NCBI GenBank assembly: GCA_945957295.1
Contig: CAMFLH010000009.1
Location: 1 to 42,053 of the forward strand
Length of the DNA stretch: 42,053 nucleotides
Origin: an uncultured Uliginosibacterium sp.
Lineage (GTDB): Bacteria > Pseudomonadota > Gammaproteobacteria > Burkholderiales > Rhodocyclaceae
Reading direction: 5' to 3'
Each line of letters opens with the position of its first letter. Position 1 is the stretch's first letter. A model generated the notes under the pieces. That model ran no database searches and was not told the origin of the DNA. It saw only the letters and a program-made list of their open reading frames with translations. Shown here in pieces: positions 18,191 through 27,305 of this stretch. Made by a program: the position numbers and the translations under genes.

Positions 18191-18667
18191 CTAGCTCTTG
18201 AGCGTGCGGGGGTGCGGTGCTTCAGGGGCGACTAGAACCTTGAGGCAATCTGCAGTCTGAATAAACGCTTTGACAGTCTCGATCGTAAGACTGTCAAAGT
18301 CAGCACTCATTCCCGGCACCAGATATAGATATCCCCGCTCGTCTCTGTATAACCATCCGCTGGAGATCATTTCGTTGACCTTTCGCCGGACGGTTTCCCG
18401 CGGAATGCCGCAGCTCTCCGAGATCGATAGCGCGTTCGCTGGCCGCATGACTCGTGCTTGGACTTCTGGGTCTGAAACGTCGGGGTCATTTCCCCCGTTC
18501 GCCGCAAACCATGCCTCGACGTTTCGGTGCGCGATCTCACCGAGGATGATGACCTTGGCGAAGTCGCCATGGAAGAAATCGTGCGTCCGCCTGAATAGGG
18601 GAATCGTGAATTGCGACATCACCAGATTGATGCGTCCGCGATTCTTCACAAATGCGTCATTGTTCAT
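18191..18667 (-). CDS. Winged-helix transcriptional regulator
   Basis: A 158-residue protein with a helix-turn-helix in its second half: NALSISESCGIPRETVRRKV, NEMISSGWLYRDERGYLYL. The G-I-P-R-E-T-V-R-R recognition helix resembles MarR- or Crp-type winged helices. The N-terminal half is helical (FAKVIILGEIAHRNVEAWF) and may mediate dimerisation. I prefer the ATG at 18667 because GAAGGA lies six bases upstream. A longer frame would run through the 19-bp palindrome at 18767-18785. It is transcribed away from pldA, with that palindrome between them, so it is the obvious candidate regulator of the phospholipase/efflux locus and of itself. Its ligand is unknown. Confidence 0.7.
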   Translation of the reverse strand: MNNDAFVKNRGRINLVMSQFTIPLFRRTHDFFHGDFAKVIILGEIAHRNVEAWFAANGGNDPDVSDPEVQARVMRPANALSISESCGIPRETVRRKVNEMISSGWLYRDERGYLYLVPGMSADFDSLTIETVKAFIQTADCLKVLVAPEAPHPRTLKS

Positions 18668-18766
18668 CGCAATTCCTTCGTGTTGCAGGGCGCCCAACGA
18701 TGAGCGTCCTAGGTGCGCCGCCGGGTGCCTGATTCTGTACGACCAGACCGCGGCAAGAAAGGGGAT

Positions 18767-18785
18767 GGTACCCATCGTGGGTACC
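18767..18785. promoter_or_regulatory. Operator-like 19-bp palindrome
   Basis: GGTACCCA-TCG-TGGGTACC has two perfect 8-base arms around three bases. It lies in the 236-base divergent region, about 100 bases from the regulator start and 119 from pldA. Perfect symmetry of this size fits a dimeric winged-helix regulator. Confidence 0.65.
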
Positions 18786-18903
18786 TAGTGTGTGCAGCGC
18801 TACCGCAGCGCATGTAGGCTCCTATCCCTAAAGAAGAGCCAGACCGCGTTTGGGCTGGGCGTGGTTGGGCCGATTGCATTCAAACATACAGAGGGCATTG
18901 CAC

Positions 18904-19920
18904 ATGGCGCGAGTTGTAAGGGTTGGATGCGCAGTTCTGGCTGGCGTTTGGTTTTTGGCGGCCGAGGCGGGTGAGAATCCATGCGTACGAGAAGTCGACG
19001 GCACCAGACGGCTTGCTTGTTACGATCGAATGTTCGCCCCCCCCGTGGTGGCGCCAGTAGCTACGGCCGACGAGCGTCAAGCTGAATACTCGCTTCTGTC
19101 GAAGCGCTGGGAGCTTCTGCCAGACGACAAGAAGGGGACGTTCCAATTCCAGTACCACGCCCCAATCTATTTACTTCCCGTTCACTACTCGGATTCGGTA
19201 AATCGAAACGCACACTCCCCGACTCTCGGTTCGGTCAGTTCCGCGATTGCTCCGTTTGGCGCAACGGAGTTGGACTGGAAGTCCGTTGAGGCGAAGTTTC
19301 AGCTCAGCTTCAAAGTGAAGGCCCTCGAGAATATTGTCGGAGGCAATGGCGACTTGTGGTTTGGCTATACGCAGCAGTCGTATTGGCAGGTCTACAACAA
19401 GGATATGTCCGCACCGTTTCGAGAAACGAACTATGCGCCCGAGCTCGTGAATACTTGGCGAACGGACGTCGATGTTCTTGGTATGAAGATGCGGCTGCTC
19501 AATCTTGGCCTTATTCATCAATCCAACGGGAAGAGCGGCGCGGTTTCACGATCCTGGAATCGACTGTACGCACAGGCGGGGTTCGAACGAGGTGGATTGG
19601 CCGTTCTTGTGAGGCCGTGGTATCGGTTAAAGGAAGATGCGGAAAAAGACGACAACCCTGATATCGAGAACTACGTCGGCAGAGGTGATCTGACGGTCGC
19701 CTACAAGTTCGGGGGCCACGAGATCTCAGCGGTAGCCAGGCACAGCTTGCGAGGCGGTGCCGACAACCATGGCTCAGCCGAGTTGAGCTGGGCGGTGCCT
19801 ATTAGCGGAAGCTTGAGAGGGTATGTCCAGGCTTTTACCGGCTATGGCGAATCGCTGATTGACTACAACCATCGCCAGACGACCATCGGGCTGGGGATTT
19901 CGTTGGCCGATTGGCTGTAA
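18904..19920 (+). CDS. pldA: Outer-membrane phospholipase A
   Basis: PldA is a 12-strand outer-membrane beta-barrel that hydrolyses phospholipids reaching the outer leaflet and so maintains membrane asymmetry. The signal peptide is about residues 1-22 (VGCAVLAGVWFLAAEA). Catalytic residues sit in HQSNGKSGAVSRSWNR: His205, Ser207 and Asn219. Their spacing is the same as His142/Ser144/Asn156 of the E. coli enzyme. The C-terminal strands (YVQAFTGYGESLIDYNHRQ) are also conserved. The 338-residue length is somewhat longer than the E. coli enzyme. ATG 18904 gives a clean signal peptide; the frame is open 54 bases upstream without a good start. It is the first gene on the plus strand of the envelope locus, opposite the regulator. 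Confidence 0.93.
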   Translation: MARVVRVGCAVLAGVWFLAAEAGENPCVREVDGTRRLACYDRMFAPPVVAPVATADERQAEYSLLSKRWELLPDDKKGTFQFQYHAPIYLLPVHYSDSVNRNAHSPTLGSVSSAIAPFGATELDWKSVEAKFQLSFKVKALENIVGGNGDLWFGYTQQSYWQVYNKDMSAPFRETNYAPELVNTWRTDVDVLGMKMRLLNLGLIHQSNGKSGAVSRSWNRLYAQAGFERGGLAVLVRPWYRLKEDAEKDDNPDIENYVGRGDLTVAYKFGGHEISAVARHSLRGGADNHGSAELSWAVPISGSLRGYVQAFTGYGESLIDYNHRQTTIGLGISLADWL

Positions 19921-20072
19921 CAGGAACCAGATACACTGCGTGGCAAGTTTGAGAACACGCGGCTTTTCTCGATGTCGTGGCGAAAGTTCCCAATTGTTCC
20001 CGTTTGGCTGTTTGGGTTGTCAATGGCCCCAACTAGTCTTGCACATCTCGCCAACCACCAGAGGGTTAGAGA

Positions 20073-21305
20073 ATGACGATTGCGTTGTTGTACCGAGTAG
20101 CAGCCGAACCGAAGTTGATCCGGATGCCGCTGGCTGCTGTCTGCGTCGTCGGCTCCCTAATGGCGGGCGGTTGCGGTCGCAGCAACGAGCCAAGCACGCC
20201 TTCGACCGCGCCCGAGGTCTCGGTTCAGCCCGTCGTCGTGCAGGACGTACCGATCGTGCCGGAATTCGTCGGCCAGACTGAAAGTTCGCGCCAGGTCGAG
20301 ATCCGAGCGCGGGTCAGCGGCTTCCTCGAAAAGCGTGAATACCGCGAGGGTTCGATGGTCAAGGAAGGGCAGCCGCTCTTCCAGCTCGATCGCAAGCCCT
20401 TCGAGGCCCAGCTGCAGGTCGCGAAGGCCCAGTTGGCGCAGGAAGAGGCACGACTGGTGACGGCCGAGGCCAATCGCAAGCGCATCGAGCCGCTGGCCGA
20501 GAAGAATGCGGTGAGCCAGAAGGATCGCGATGACGCGATCGGCAACTACCGCGCCGCGGCTGCTGGCGTAGAAGCGGCCAAGGCGAGCGTGATCACCGCT
20601 GAGCTGAACCTCTCCTACACCTCGATCCGCTCGCCGGTGAGCGGGCTGGCGAGTTTTGCCAAGGTTGCCGAGGGCACCTACCTTGATCCGCAGAACAGTT
20701 TGCTGACCTATGTGGCGGCGCTGTCTCCGATGCGGGTGAACTTCAGCATCTCCGAGAACCAGCAACTGAATTTCAGCGATATGGTGAAGAAGGGCGTCGT
20801 GCGTGCGCCGAAGGAGGGCGATTTCCGCGTCGAGGTGGTGCTGGCCGACGGTTCGCGTTTCGAGGAAACCGGCCGGCTCACCTTCACTGATGCCTCCTTC
20901 AGTCAGGAGACAGGCACCTTCCTGGCGCGCGCCGAGTTGCCGAACACGAAGGGCACGCTGCGCCCGGGGCAGTTCGTGCGGGTGCGCCTGCATGGCGCGT
21001 ATCGACTCAACGGCATCATCGTGCCGCAACGCGCGGTGCTGCAAACGGCGCAGGGCAATCTTGCCTTCGTCGTCGATGCGGCGGGCAAGGCGCAGGTGCG
21101 GCCGCTGCAGCTTGCGTCCATGCAGGGTGACAACTGGGTTGTCTCGGCCGGTCTGAAGGCCGGCGACAAGCTTGTGGTCGACGGCGGCATGAAGCTGCGC
21201 CCGGACGTGCCGGTCAAGATCGTGAAGACGCTCGAAGCCTACAAGGCGGACGTCGATCCGGTACTGATGCCGCAAGCTGAACAGTCTGCAGCCGTGGCGA
21301 AGTAA
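20073..21305 (+). CDS. RND efflux periplasmic adaptor (MexA/AcrA type)
   Basis: This is the membrane-fusion subunit that joins the inner-membrane RND pump to the outer-membrane channel. The 410-residue product has an N-terminal hydrophobic segment ending in AGGC, likely a lipidated cysteine near residue 34. The lipoyl half-motifs (VEIRARVSGFLEKREY and SYTSIRSPVSGLASFAKV) flank a helical hairpin rich in Ala/Glu/Gln (QLQVAKAQLAQEEARL). A beta-barrel and membrane-proximal domain follow. GAGGG lies upstream of the ATG. The pump gene starts 12 bases later. The 152 bases between pldA and this gene hold no clear terminator, so shared transcription is possible. Confidence 0.93.
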   Translation: MTIALLYRVAAEPKLIRMPLAAVCVVGSLMAGGCGRSNEPSTPSTAPEVSVQPVVVQDVPIVPEFVGQTESSRQVEIRARVSGFLEKREYREGSMVKEGQPLFQLDRKPFEAQLQVAKAQLAQEEARLVTAEANRKRIEPLAEKNAVSQKDRDDAIGNYRAAAAGVEAAKASVITAELNLSYTSIRSPVSGLASFAKVAEGTYLDPQNSLLTYVAALSPMRVNFSISENQQLNFSDMVKKGVVRAPKEGDFRVEVVLADGSRFEETGRLTFTDASFSQETGTFLARAELPNTKGTLRPGQFVRVRLHGAYRLNGIIVPQRAVLQTAQGNLAFVVDAAGKAQVRPLQLASMQGDNWVVSAGLKAGDKLVVDGGMKLRPDVPVKIVKTLEAYKADVDPVLMPQAEQSAAVAK

Positions 21306-21317
21306 GGGAGCGCAACG

Positions 21318-24300
21318 ATGATCTCCCACCTTTGCATCCGGCGGCCGATTCTCGCCACGGTGCTATCGATCGTGCTGACGATCGCGGGCCTCGCAGCGAT
21401 GTATGCGCTGCCGGTCGCGCAGTACCCCGATATCTCGCCGGTCCAGGTCACGATTTCCACCGCCTATCCGGGCGCCGACGCGAAGACGATCGAAGACTCG
21501 GTGGCCGCGCCGCTGGAAGCCCAGATCAACGGCGTCGACAACATGATGTACATGCAGTCCACCAGCTCGGCGGCGGGGCAGTATTCGCTGACCGTGTTCT
21601 TCAAGGTCGGCACCGACCCGGACATTGCGCAGGTGCAGGTGCAGAACCGCATCAGCCTCGCGATGACGCAGTTGCCGGACATCGTGCAGAAGGCCGGCGT
21701 CAGCGTCGCGAAGCGCTCCAACAGCTTCCTGATGCTGCTGGGCCTGTACTCGCCGGATGGGCGTTTCGACGACAAGTACATCGCCAACTACGCCAACGTG
21801 TATGTGCTTGATGCGATCAAGCGCGTGCCCGGCGCGAATCAGGCCTCGATCATGGGCGTGCCGGATCTGGCGATGCGCATCTGGCTCAAGCCGGACCGCA
21901 TGGCGGCGCTGGGCATCACGCCGACCGACATCCAGCGCGCGGTATCGGCGCAGAACCAGCAGTTCGGCATCGGCCGCATCGGCGCCTCGCCGACCGACAG
22001 GCCGGTGGAACTGACCTTCCCGGTCGTCGCGGGTGGGCGCTTCTCCGACCCCAGCGAATTTGAACGCATCATCCTGCGCACCGATGCCAAGGGCGCGGCG
22101 ATCGTGCGCCTGGGCGACGTCGGCCGCGCCGAGGTGGGGCAGAAGGACTACCTCGTCCGCGCCACGATGAATGGCAAGCCCACGACACTGATTGCCGTCT
22201 ACCAACAAGCGGGATCTAACGCGCTGCAGGTTGCAAAAAACGTGCGTGCGGCAATGACTGAGATGAAGAAGACCTTCCCCGAGGGGATGGACTATCTCGT
22301 CTCGCTTGATACGACCACCTTCGTGCAGGATTCGATCAACGAAGTGGTGCACACGCTCTTCGAGGCCGTGGTGCTGGTCGTATTGGTGGTTTATCTGTTC
22401 CTGCAGAACCTCCGTGCGACGGTGATCCCGACCGTTGCGGTGGTGGTGTCACTGGTTGGTACCTTCATCGGCATGACGCTGCTGGGGTTCTCGATCAACA
22501 TGCTGACGCTGTTCGGCCTGGTACTCGCGATCGGTATCGTGGTGGACGATGCGATCGTCGTGATCGAGAACGTCGAGCGAAACATGCACGAGTTCAAGCT
22601 TTCGCCGCGTGACGCTGCTTTCAAGGCGATGGACGAGGTGACTGGGCCAGTCATCGCGATCGTACTGGTGTTGGCGGCGGTGTTCATCCCGGTCGCCTTC
22701 ATCAGCGGCACGACGGGTCTCCTCTACAAACAGTTCGCAATCACCATCGTGATCTCGGTGGCGCTCTCCGGCTTCGTGGCGCTGACACTGACGCCGGCGA
22801 TGGCAGCGCTGATGCTCAAGCCTCAACACGGTGAGCCGAATCGCTTCTTCCGTTGGTTCAACCGCGGCTTTGAACGTCTGACTTCCAACTACGCCTCAGG
22901 TGTGCGCCTGACGATCAGGCGCGTGGCAGTGGCGATGTTGGTGTTCACCGCGATGGTGGCGGTGATTCTCGGCCTGTTCCGACACATTCCAGGCTCCTTC
23001 GTGCCGATGGAGGATCAGGGCTACGTGTTGGCCGCGACAATTTTGCCGGATGCGGCGAGTCTCGATCGTACGCAGGCCACCACCGAGACCGTGGCCAAAC
23101 AGTTCGCACAGCTACCTACCGTGCAGAACACTTCGTCGATCCCTGGTTTCAGTATGATCGACAACCAGATGAAGTCCAGCGCCGGGATCGTCTTCGTTGA
23201 AATGAAGCCCTTCAAGGAAAGAGGTGGTGGCTTGGCCGCGTCAGCTATGGCCGCCGTTGGGCATGTACGCAAAGCCTCAGCTGCGGTGCAGGACGGCGTC
23301 GTGGTACCCCTGCTGCCGCCGCCGATTCCGGGGCTGGGCAGTTCAGGCGGCTTCGAGTTCTGGATCCAGAGCAAGGGCGGCGCGAACTACGCCGAAGTTG
23401 ACCGGGTGACCAAGGCGTTTGTGGCGGAGGCGAAGAAACGGCCCGAGCTGGCCGACATGACCACGCTGGTGAACGCGGCATCGCGCCAGTTGAAGGTCGA
23501 GGTCGATCGCAACCGTGCGGAGACGCTCGGCGTGCCGGTACAGGATGTGTATGCCGCGATGCAGACGCTGTTTGGCTCGCTCTACGTGAGCCAGTACAAC
23601 GCCTTCTCTCGGGTGTTCCAGGTGATCCTGCAGGCGGAGCCGAAGTACCGCGAATCGCCGGACGACCTGCAGAACATCTATGTGCGCCAGTCCGGCGGCA
23701 AGATGCTGCCGCTCTCTGCGGTGACGACGACCCACTTCACGACCGGTGCCGAACTGATTAGCCGCTTCAACGGTTTCTCGGCGGCCAAGGTCACCGGCAA
23801 TGCCGCGGCAGGCTATAGCTCGGGGCAGGCGATCCAGGCCATGGAAGAAGTGGCGGCGGAGACCTTGCCGGACGGTTTCTCGTTCGCGTGGTCTGGCTTG
23901 GCCTATGAGGAGAAGCAGGCCGGTGGCACGACGGCGGTCGTGTTCGCGTTCGGCATCATCATGGTGTTCCTGATCCTGGCGGCGCAGTACGAGTCCTGGG
24001 GCTTGCCGTTCTCGGTGATCACCGCGGTGCCCTTCGGTATCTTCGGCGCGCTGGTGGCCATCTTCCTGCGTGGGTTGGAGAACGACATCTACTTCCAGGT
24101 CGGCCTCGTCACGCTGGTGGGTCTGGCGGCCAAGAACGCGATCCTGATCGTCGAGTTCGCGGTGCTCAAGCGCCAAGAAGGCTTGCCGATCGTCGAAGCG
24201 GCGGTGGAGGCCGCGCGATTGCGGCTGCGGCCGATCGTAATGACTTCACTGGCTTTCATTGCCGGCGCGGTGCCGCTGGCGATCGCGACCGGTGCGGGTG

Positions 24301-24467
24301 CGAACTCGCGGCACTCGATTGGTACCGGGCTGATCGGCGGCATGATCGGCGCGACCACGCTGGCGCTGTTCTTCGTACCCCTGTTCTTCGTGATGGTCCA
24401 GACGCTGGGCGAAAAGCTCGGCGGCAAGAAGCAGGCTGCCGCCGAGGGGGTGCGCCAACATGCGTAA
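21318..24467 (+). CDS. RND multidrug efflux transporter (AcrB/MexB type)
   Basis: This is the proton-driven inner-membrane pump of a hydrophobe/amphiphile efflux-1 system. The 1049-residue length is standard. The N-terminus RRPILATVLSIVLTIAGLAA, the periplasmic porter motif AQVQVQNRISLAM and the proton-relay Asp-Asp pair in TM4 (AIGIVVDDAIVVIENVERNM) are diagnostic. So is the second-half LVGLAAKNAILIVEFA. The substrate cannot be read from sequence. Its stop overlaps the outer-membrane gene start by eight bases. The local pldA/patatin/lipase context suggests envelope or lipid stress, but that is inference. Confidence 0.96.
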   Translation: MISHLCIRRPILATVLSIVLTIAGLAAMYALPVAQYPDISPVQVTISTAYPGADAKTIEDSVAAPLEAQINGVDNMMYMQSTSSAAGQYSLTVFFKVGTDPDIAQVQVQNRISLAMTQLPDIVQKAGVSVAKRSNSFLMLLGLYSPDGRFDDKYIANYANVYVLDAIKRVPGANQASIMGVPDLAMRIWLKPDRMAALGITPTDIQRAVSAQNQQFGIGRIGASPTDRPVELTFPVVAGGRFSDPSEFERIILRTDAKGAAIVRLGDVGRAEVGQKDYLVRATMNGKPTTLIAVYQQAGSNALQVAKNVRAAMTEMKKTFPEGMDYLVSLDTTTFVQDSINEVVHTLFEAVVLVVLVVYLFLQNLRATVIPTVAVVVSLVGTFIGMTLLGFSINMLTLFGLVLAIGIVVDDAIVVIENVERNMHEFKLSPRDAAFKAMDEVTGPVIAIVLVLAAVFIPVAFISGTTGLLYKQFAITIVISVALSGFVALTLTPAMAALMLKPQHGEPNRFFRWFNRGFERLTSNYASGVRLTIRRVAVAMLVFTAMVAVILGLFRHIPGSFVPMEDQGYVLAATILPDAASLDRTQATTETVAKQFAQLPTVQNTSSIPGFSMIDNQMKSSAGIVFVEMKPFKERGGGLAASAMAAVGHVRKASAAVQDGVVVPLLPPPIPGLGSSGGFEFWIQSKGGANYAEVDRVTKAFVAEAKKRPELADMTTLVNAASRQLKVEVDRNRAETLGVPVQDVYAAMQTLFGSLYVSQYNAFSRVFQVILQAEPKYRESPDDLQNIYVRQSGGKMLPLSAVTTTHFTTGAELISRFNGFSAAKVTGNAAAGYSSGQAIQAMEEVAAETLPDGFSFAWSGLAYEEKQAGGTTAVVFAFGIIMVFLILAAQYESWGLPFSVITAVPFGIFGALVAIFLRGLENDIYFQVGLVTLVGLAAKNAILIVEFAVLKRQEGLPIVEAAVEAARLRLRPIVMTSLAFIAGAVPLAIATGAGANSRHSIGTGLIGGMIGATTLALFFVPLFFVMVQTLGEKLGGKKQAAAEGVRQHA

Positions 24468-25872
24468 AACGCTGCAACGTACTGCGCTTGGCGTGGCCGT
24501 CGTGTCGGCGCTTGGCGGCTGCGCGCTGATCCACAGCGACACCAAACCGGAACTGGACGCCAAGGAGGTTTGGCGCAGCGAGAATCCGGCACCCTCGGTG
24601 AGCAATGTGGATGCTGTGTTGGCGCAGGACTTCTGGACGGCCTTCGACGACCCGACGCTGAACCAGCTGATGGAGCTTGCGCTCCGCGCCAACCCCGATG
24701 TCCGCATCGCTGCGGCCAACGTCGAGAACTACCGTGCGCGCGTCACAGCCAGCGGTGCCGACCGCTTTCCGCAATTGGGCCTGGGCGCACAGGCCGCGCG
24801 CGGCAAGGGGGGCGATTTCCCGATCCGACCCGCGAACGCTTTCAGCGTCGGCCTGAACCTGTCCTGGGAAGTCGATCTGTGGGGGCGACTCGCCCGCGCG
24901 ACGGATGCCGCCCGCGCCGATCTGCTCGCGCAGCGTGAGGTGCAGCGCGGCGTCTACCTGTCGCTTGCCTCCTCGGTCGCGCAGGGCTACTTCACGCTGC
25001 GCCAGCTCGATGCGCAGCTGGAAATCTCCCGCCGCACGCTGACCTTGCGTCAGCAGAGTCTGGATCTCTTCCAGATGCGTTTCGACGGCGGCGTAATCTC
25101 CGAGGTTGAGCTGGCCCAAGTGCGCTCCGAATACGAGCAAGCTGTCGCCTCGGTGCCTCAGATTGAGGCCTCAATCGCCCACGCCGAGAACGCGCTGTCG
25201 GTGCTGCTGGGCCGCAATCCAGGCCCGATCGAGCGGGGCAAACCGCTGGCCGAGCTGCGCGACCCAGATGTGCCGGCGGGTCTGCCCTCGCAACTGCTTG
25301 CGCGCCGGCCAGACATCCGCTCGGCTGAGGCGCAGCTTGCGGCGGCCGACGCGCGCGTCGACGCCGCGCGGCTGGCGTGGTTCCCGCGCATCAGCCTGAC
25401 CGGGTTGTTTGGTGTCGCGAGCGGCGATCTGTCGGCGCTGTTCAACGACAGCAACCAGGTGTGGAACGGCGTCGCTGGTATCACGCAGCCGATCTTCGAC
25501 GCCGGCCGGATCGGCGCTGGGGTCGACAGCGCGCGGGCGAGTCACGCTGCACTGGTGGCGCAGTACCAGAAGACGGTGCAGAACGCCTTCCGCGAAGTCG
25601 ATGATGCGCTGGTCTCGCGCGTGAAGCTGCGCGAGCAGCTGGCTGCCTCCACACGCCAGGTTGAAGCGCTGACGCGCTACGCGGAGCTGGCCAAGCTGCG
25701 CTACGAGAATGGCTACACCAGCTATCTCGAAGTGATCGACGCCGACCGCGCGCTGTTTTCGGCCGACCTGAACCGTATCGCGAACCAGAGTGCCGTGCTG
25801 GGCGCGTCTCTCGATCTCTCCCGCGCGCTTGGCGGCGCGTGGATGGATACGAGGATTGCACACGGTGGCTGA
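24460..25872 (+). CDS. RND efflux outer-membrane channel lipoprotein (OprM/NodT type)
   Basis: This is a TolC-like trimeric outer-membrane duct completing the efflux pump. The 470-residue product has a lipoprotein signal (ALGVAVVSALGGC, lipidated Cys near residue 23). It also has the two internally repeated helix/strand halves of the family: LMELALRANPDVRIAAANVE and LLARRPDIRSAEAQLAAADA. The closing block GYTSYLEVIDADRALFSADL is also diagnostic. It overlaps the transporter stop by eight bases, and its own stop is overlapped by the next gene (GTG at 25865). Confidence 0.95.
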   Translation: MRKTLQRTALGVAVVSALGGCALIHSDTKPELDAKEVWRSENPAPSVSNVDAVLAQDFWTAFDDPTLNQLMELALRANPDVRIAAANVENYRARVTASGADRFPQLGLGAQAARGKGGDFPIRPANAFSVGLNLSWEVDLWGRLARATDAARADLLAQREVQRGVYLSLASSVAQGYFTLRQLDAQLEISRRTLTLRQQSLDLFQMRFDGGVISEVELAQVRSEYEQAVASVPQIEASIAHAENALSVLLGRNPGPIERGKPLAELRDPDVPAGLPSQLLARRPDIRSAEAQLAAADARVDAARLAWFPRISLTGLFGVASGDLSALFNDSNQVWNGVAGITQPIFDAGRIGAGVDSARASHAALVAQYQKTVQNAFREVDDALVSRVKLREQLAASTRQVEALTRYAELAKLRYENGYTSYLEVIDADRALFSADLNRIANQSAVLGASLDLSRALGGAWMDTRIAHGG

Positions 25873-27217
25873 GGTGCTGGTGGGGGCGGCGCTGGTCGAT
25901 GCTGCGCGAGACTTTGCCTGCAGGGCGCATGCGCAGGTCGGCCAACTGCGCAAATATACCGGCCAGCCCTACGCCGAGCATCTGGGGCGGGTGGCAGGTA
26001 TTGTGGCGACGGTCAGCGAGGACGCCGAGATGCTGGCGGCGGCCTGGTTGCATGATGTCGTCGAAGACACGCCGGTGACCATCGAGGAGGTCGGACGGCA
26101 CTTCGGTGCCAGTGTGCGCGAGCTGGTCGATGCGCTGACCGACGTTTCGCGCCCGCAAGATGGCAATCGCGCTCAGCGGAAGGCCTTGGACCTCGAGCAT
26201 CTCGCGCGGGCGCCGGCGCGGGCGCAGACGGTCAAGCTCGCTGACCTGATCGACAACTGCCAGGATGTCTGCAAGCACGACGCCGGATTCGGTCGCGTCT
26301 TTCTCAGCGAAATGGCGCAGCTTCTCGATGTGCTGACTGCGGGCGACCACGCGTTGATTCAGCGGGCGCGCAAGACGCACGAGAAGTGGCTGGCACGGGT
26401 GGGCAAAGCGCCGGTCCAGACAGAACAGCAGACTGACCGGGCGCTAGAAGCCTTATTGGCTCAACCGCGCTCACGACGAACTTTGAGTGTCTTTGTGCGA
26501 CTCTTCTCGGCCGGCGACGTTGCCGAGCCGTTGCGCTCGTTCGACGCCGGTACGTCCGTTACCGAGGCCAATGGCCTGAGTGGGGCGTCGGTCCTCGGCG
26601 TAAGGCGGAGTGGCGTTGTGCAGGGTTATGTGCGGGCGGATCAACTGGGCGAGGGTCGTTTTGCCGACGCCATGCAACCGATTGCGCCAACACAGCGACT
26701 GCAAATGGATACGGTCCTCTCTGATGTCGTGCTGGCGCTGACGCGGCACGACTACGTTTTTCTGGCGGAGCAAGGCATGGTCGTTAGCTACATCGGTCGC
26801 CCCCAGATGCAGGGCGCGGAGGTACGGATGTGGCTATTCGGCATGATCACGACCCTGGAAATGCTGGTGACCGAAGGATTACGAGCGGCGGGTGACTCGA
26901 TTGAATGGCAGCCATTGCTGAGCCCCGCGCGACTGGCCAAGGCGCATGAGATGCTGCGGCTGCGAACCCATGCGGGGCGACCGGCCAGTCTGCTGGACTG
27001 TCTGCAACTCTCCGACAAATTGAACATCGTTAGGACCCTGGACGCGACGCCGCGGGCGTTGATTCGGGGTCAATCCAGGGCCGAGAGTCAGCGTTTGGCG
27101 CGGGATCTGGAGAACCTGCGCAATGGCCTCGCCCACGCGCAGGACATCGTAAGCCATGACTGGGCGCAGATCGCCCGGCTGGCGCATCGCATCGAGGAAC
27201 TGGCGCGCTTCACTTGA
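25865..27217 (+). CDS. HD (MESH1/SpoT-like)-CBS-HEPN multidomain protein
   Basis: The 450-residue protein joins three recognisable parts. Residues 1 to about 180 are an HD domain of the RelA/SpoT/MESH1 hydrolase type: AHAQVGQLRKYTGQPYAEHL with His39, LHDVVEDT with His63, Asp64, Glu67 and Asp68, and KLADLIDN with Asp127. Residues ~195-325 resemble a CBS-pair sensor (GVVQGYVRADQL, PIAPTQRLQMDTVLSD). The C-terminus (~330-450) is helical and holds RNGLAH (Arg419 to His424), the Rx4H motif of HEPN RNases. The GTG start overlaps the efflux gene by eight bases, with GAGGA upstream, so it is probably translated from the same transcript. The HD part is known in alarmone hydrolases; the three-part architecture and its role are inference. 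Confidence 0.75.
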   Translation: MAEVLVGAALVDAARDFACRAHAQVGQLRKYTGQPYAEHLGRVAGIVATVSEDAEMLAAAWLHDVVEDTPVTIEEVGRHFGASVRELVDALTDVSRPQDGNRAQRKALDLEHLARAPARAQTVKLADLIDNCQDVCKHDAGFGRVFLSEMAQLLDVLTAGDHALIQRARKTHEKWLARVGKAPVQTEQQTDRALEALLAQPRSRRTLSVFVRLFSAGDVAEPLRSFDAGTSVTEANGLSGASVLGVRRSGVVQGYVRADQLGEGRFADAMQPIAPTQRLQMDTVLSDVVLALTRHDYVFLAEQGMVVSYIGRPQMQGAEVRMWLFGMITTLEMLVTEGLRAAGDSIEWQPLLSPARLAKAHEMLRLRTHAGRPASLLDCLQLSDKLNIVRTLDATPRALIRGQSRAESQRLARDLENLRNGLAHAQDIVSHDWAQIARLAHRIEELARFT

Positions 27218-27305
27218 GCGCGCTGTCTCGTATGTGGACCTCGCCGGTGTTCTCCGCCAGCTTACAGCGATTGCCATGTGCTGCGTTACGCAGGGGCTGA
27301 CGCCT

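Noticed and set aside
19570-19590. GGTTCGAAC resembling a tRNA T-loop
   Set aside because: It lies inside pldA coding sequence with no acceptor or anticodon stem around it.
20157-21329. 390-codon minus-strand frame across the efflux adaptor gene
   Set aside because: His/Arg/Leu-rich shadow of the plus-strand adaptor gene, which has full domain support.
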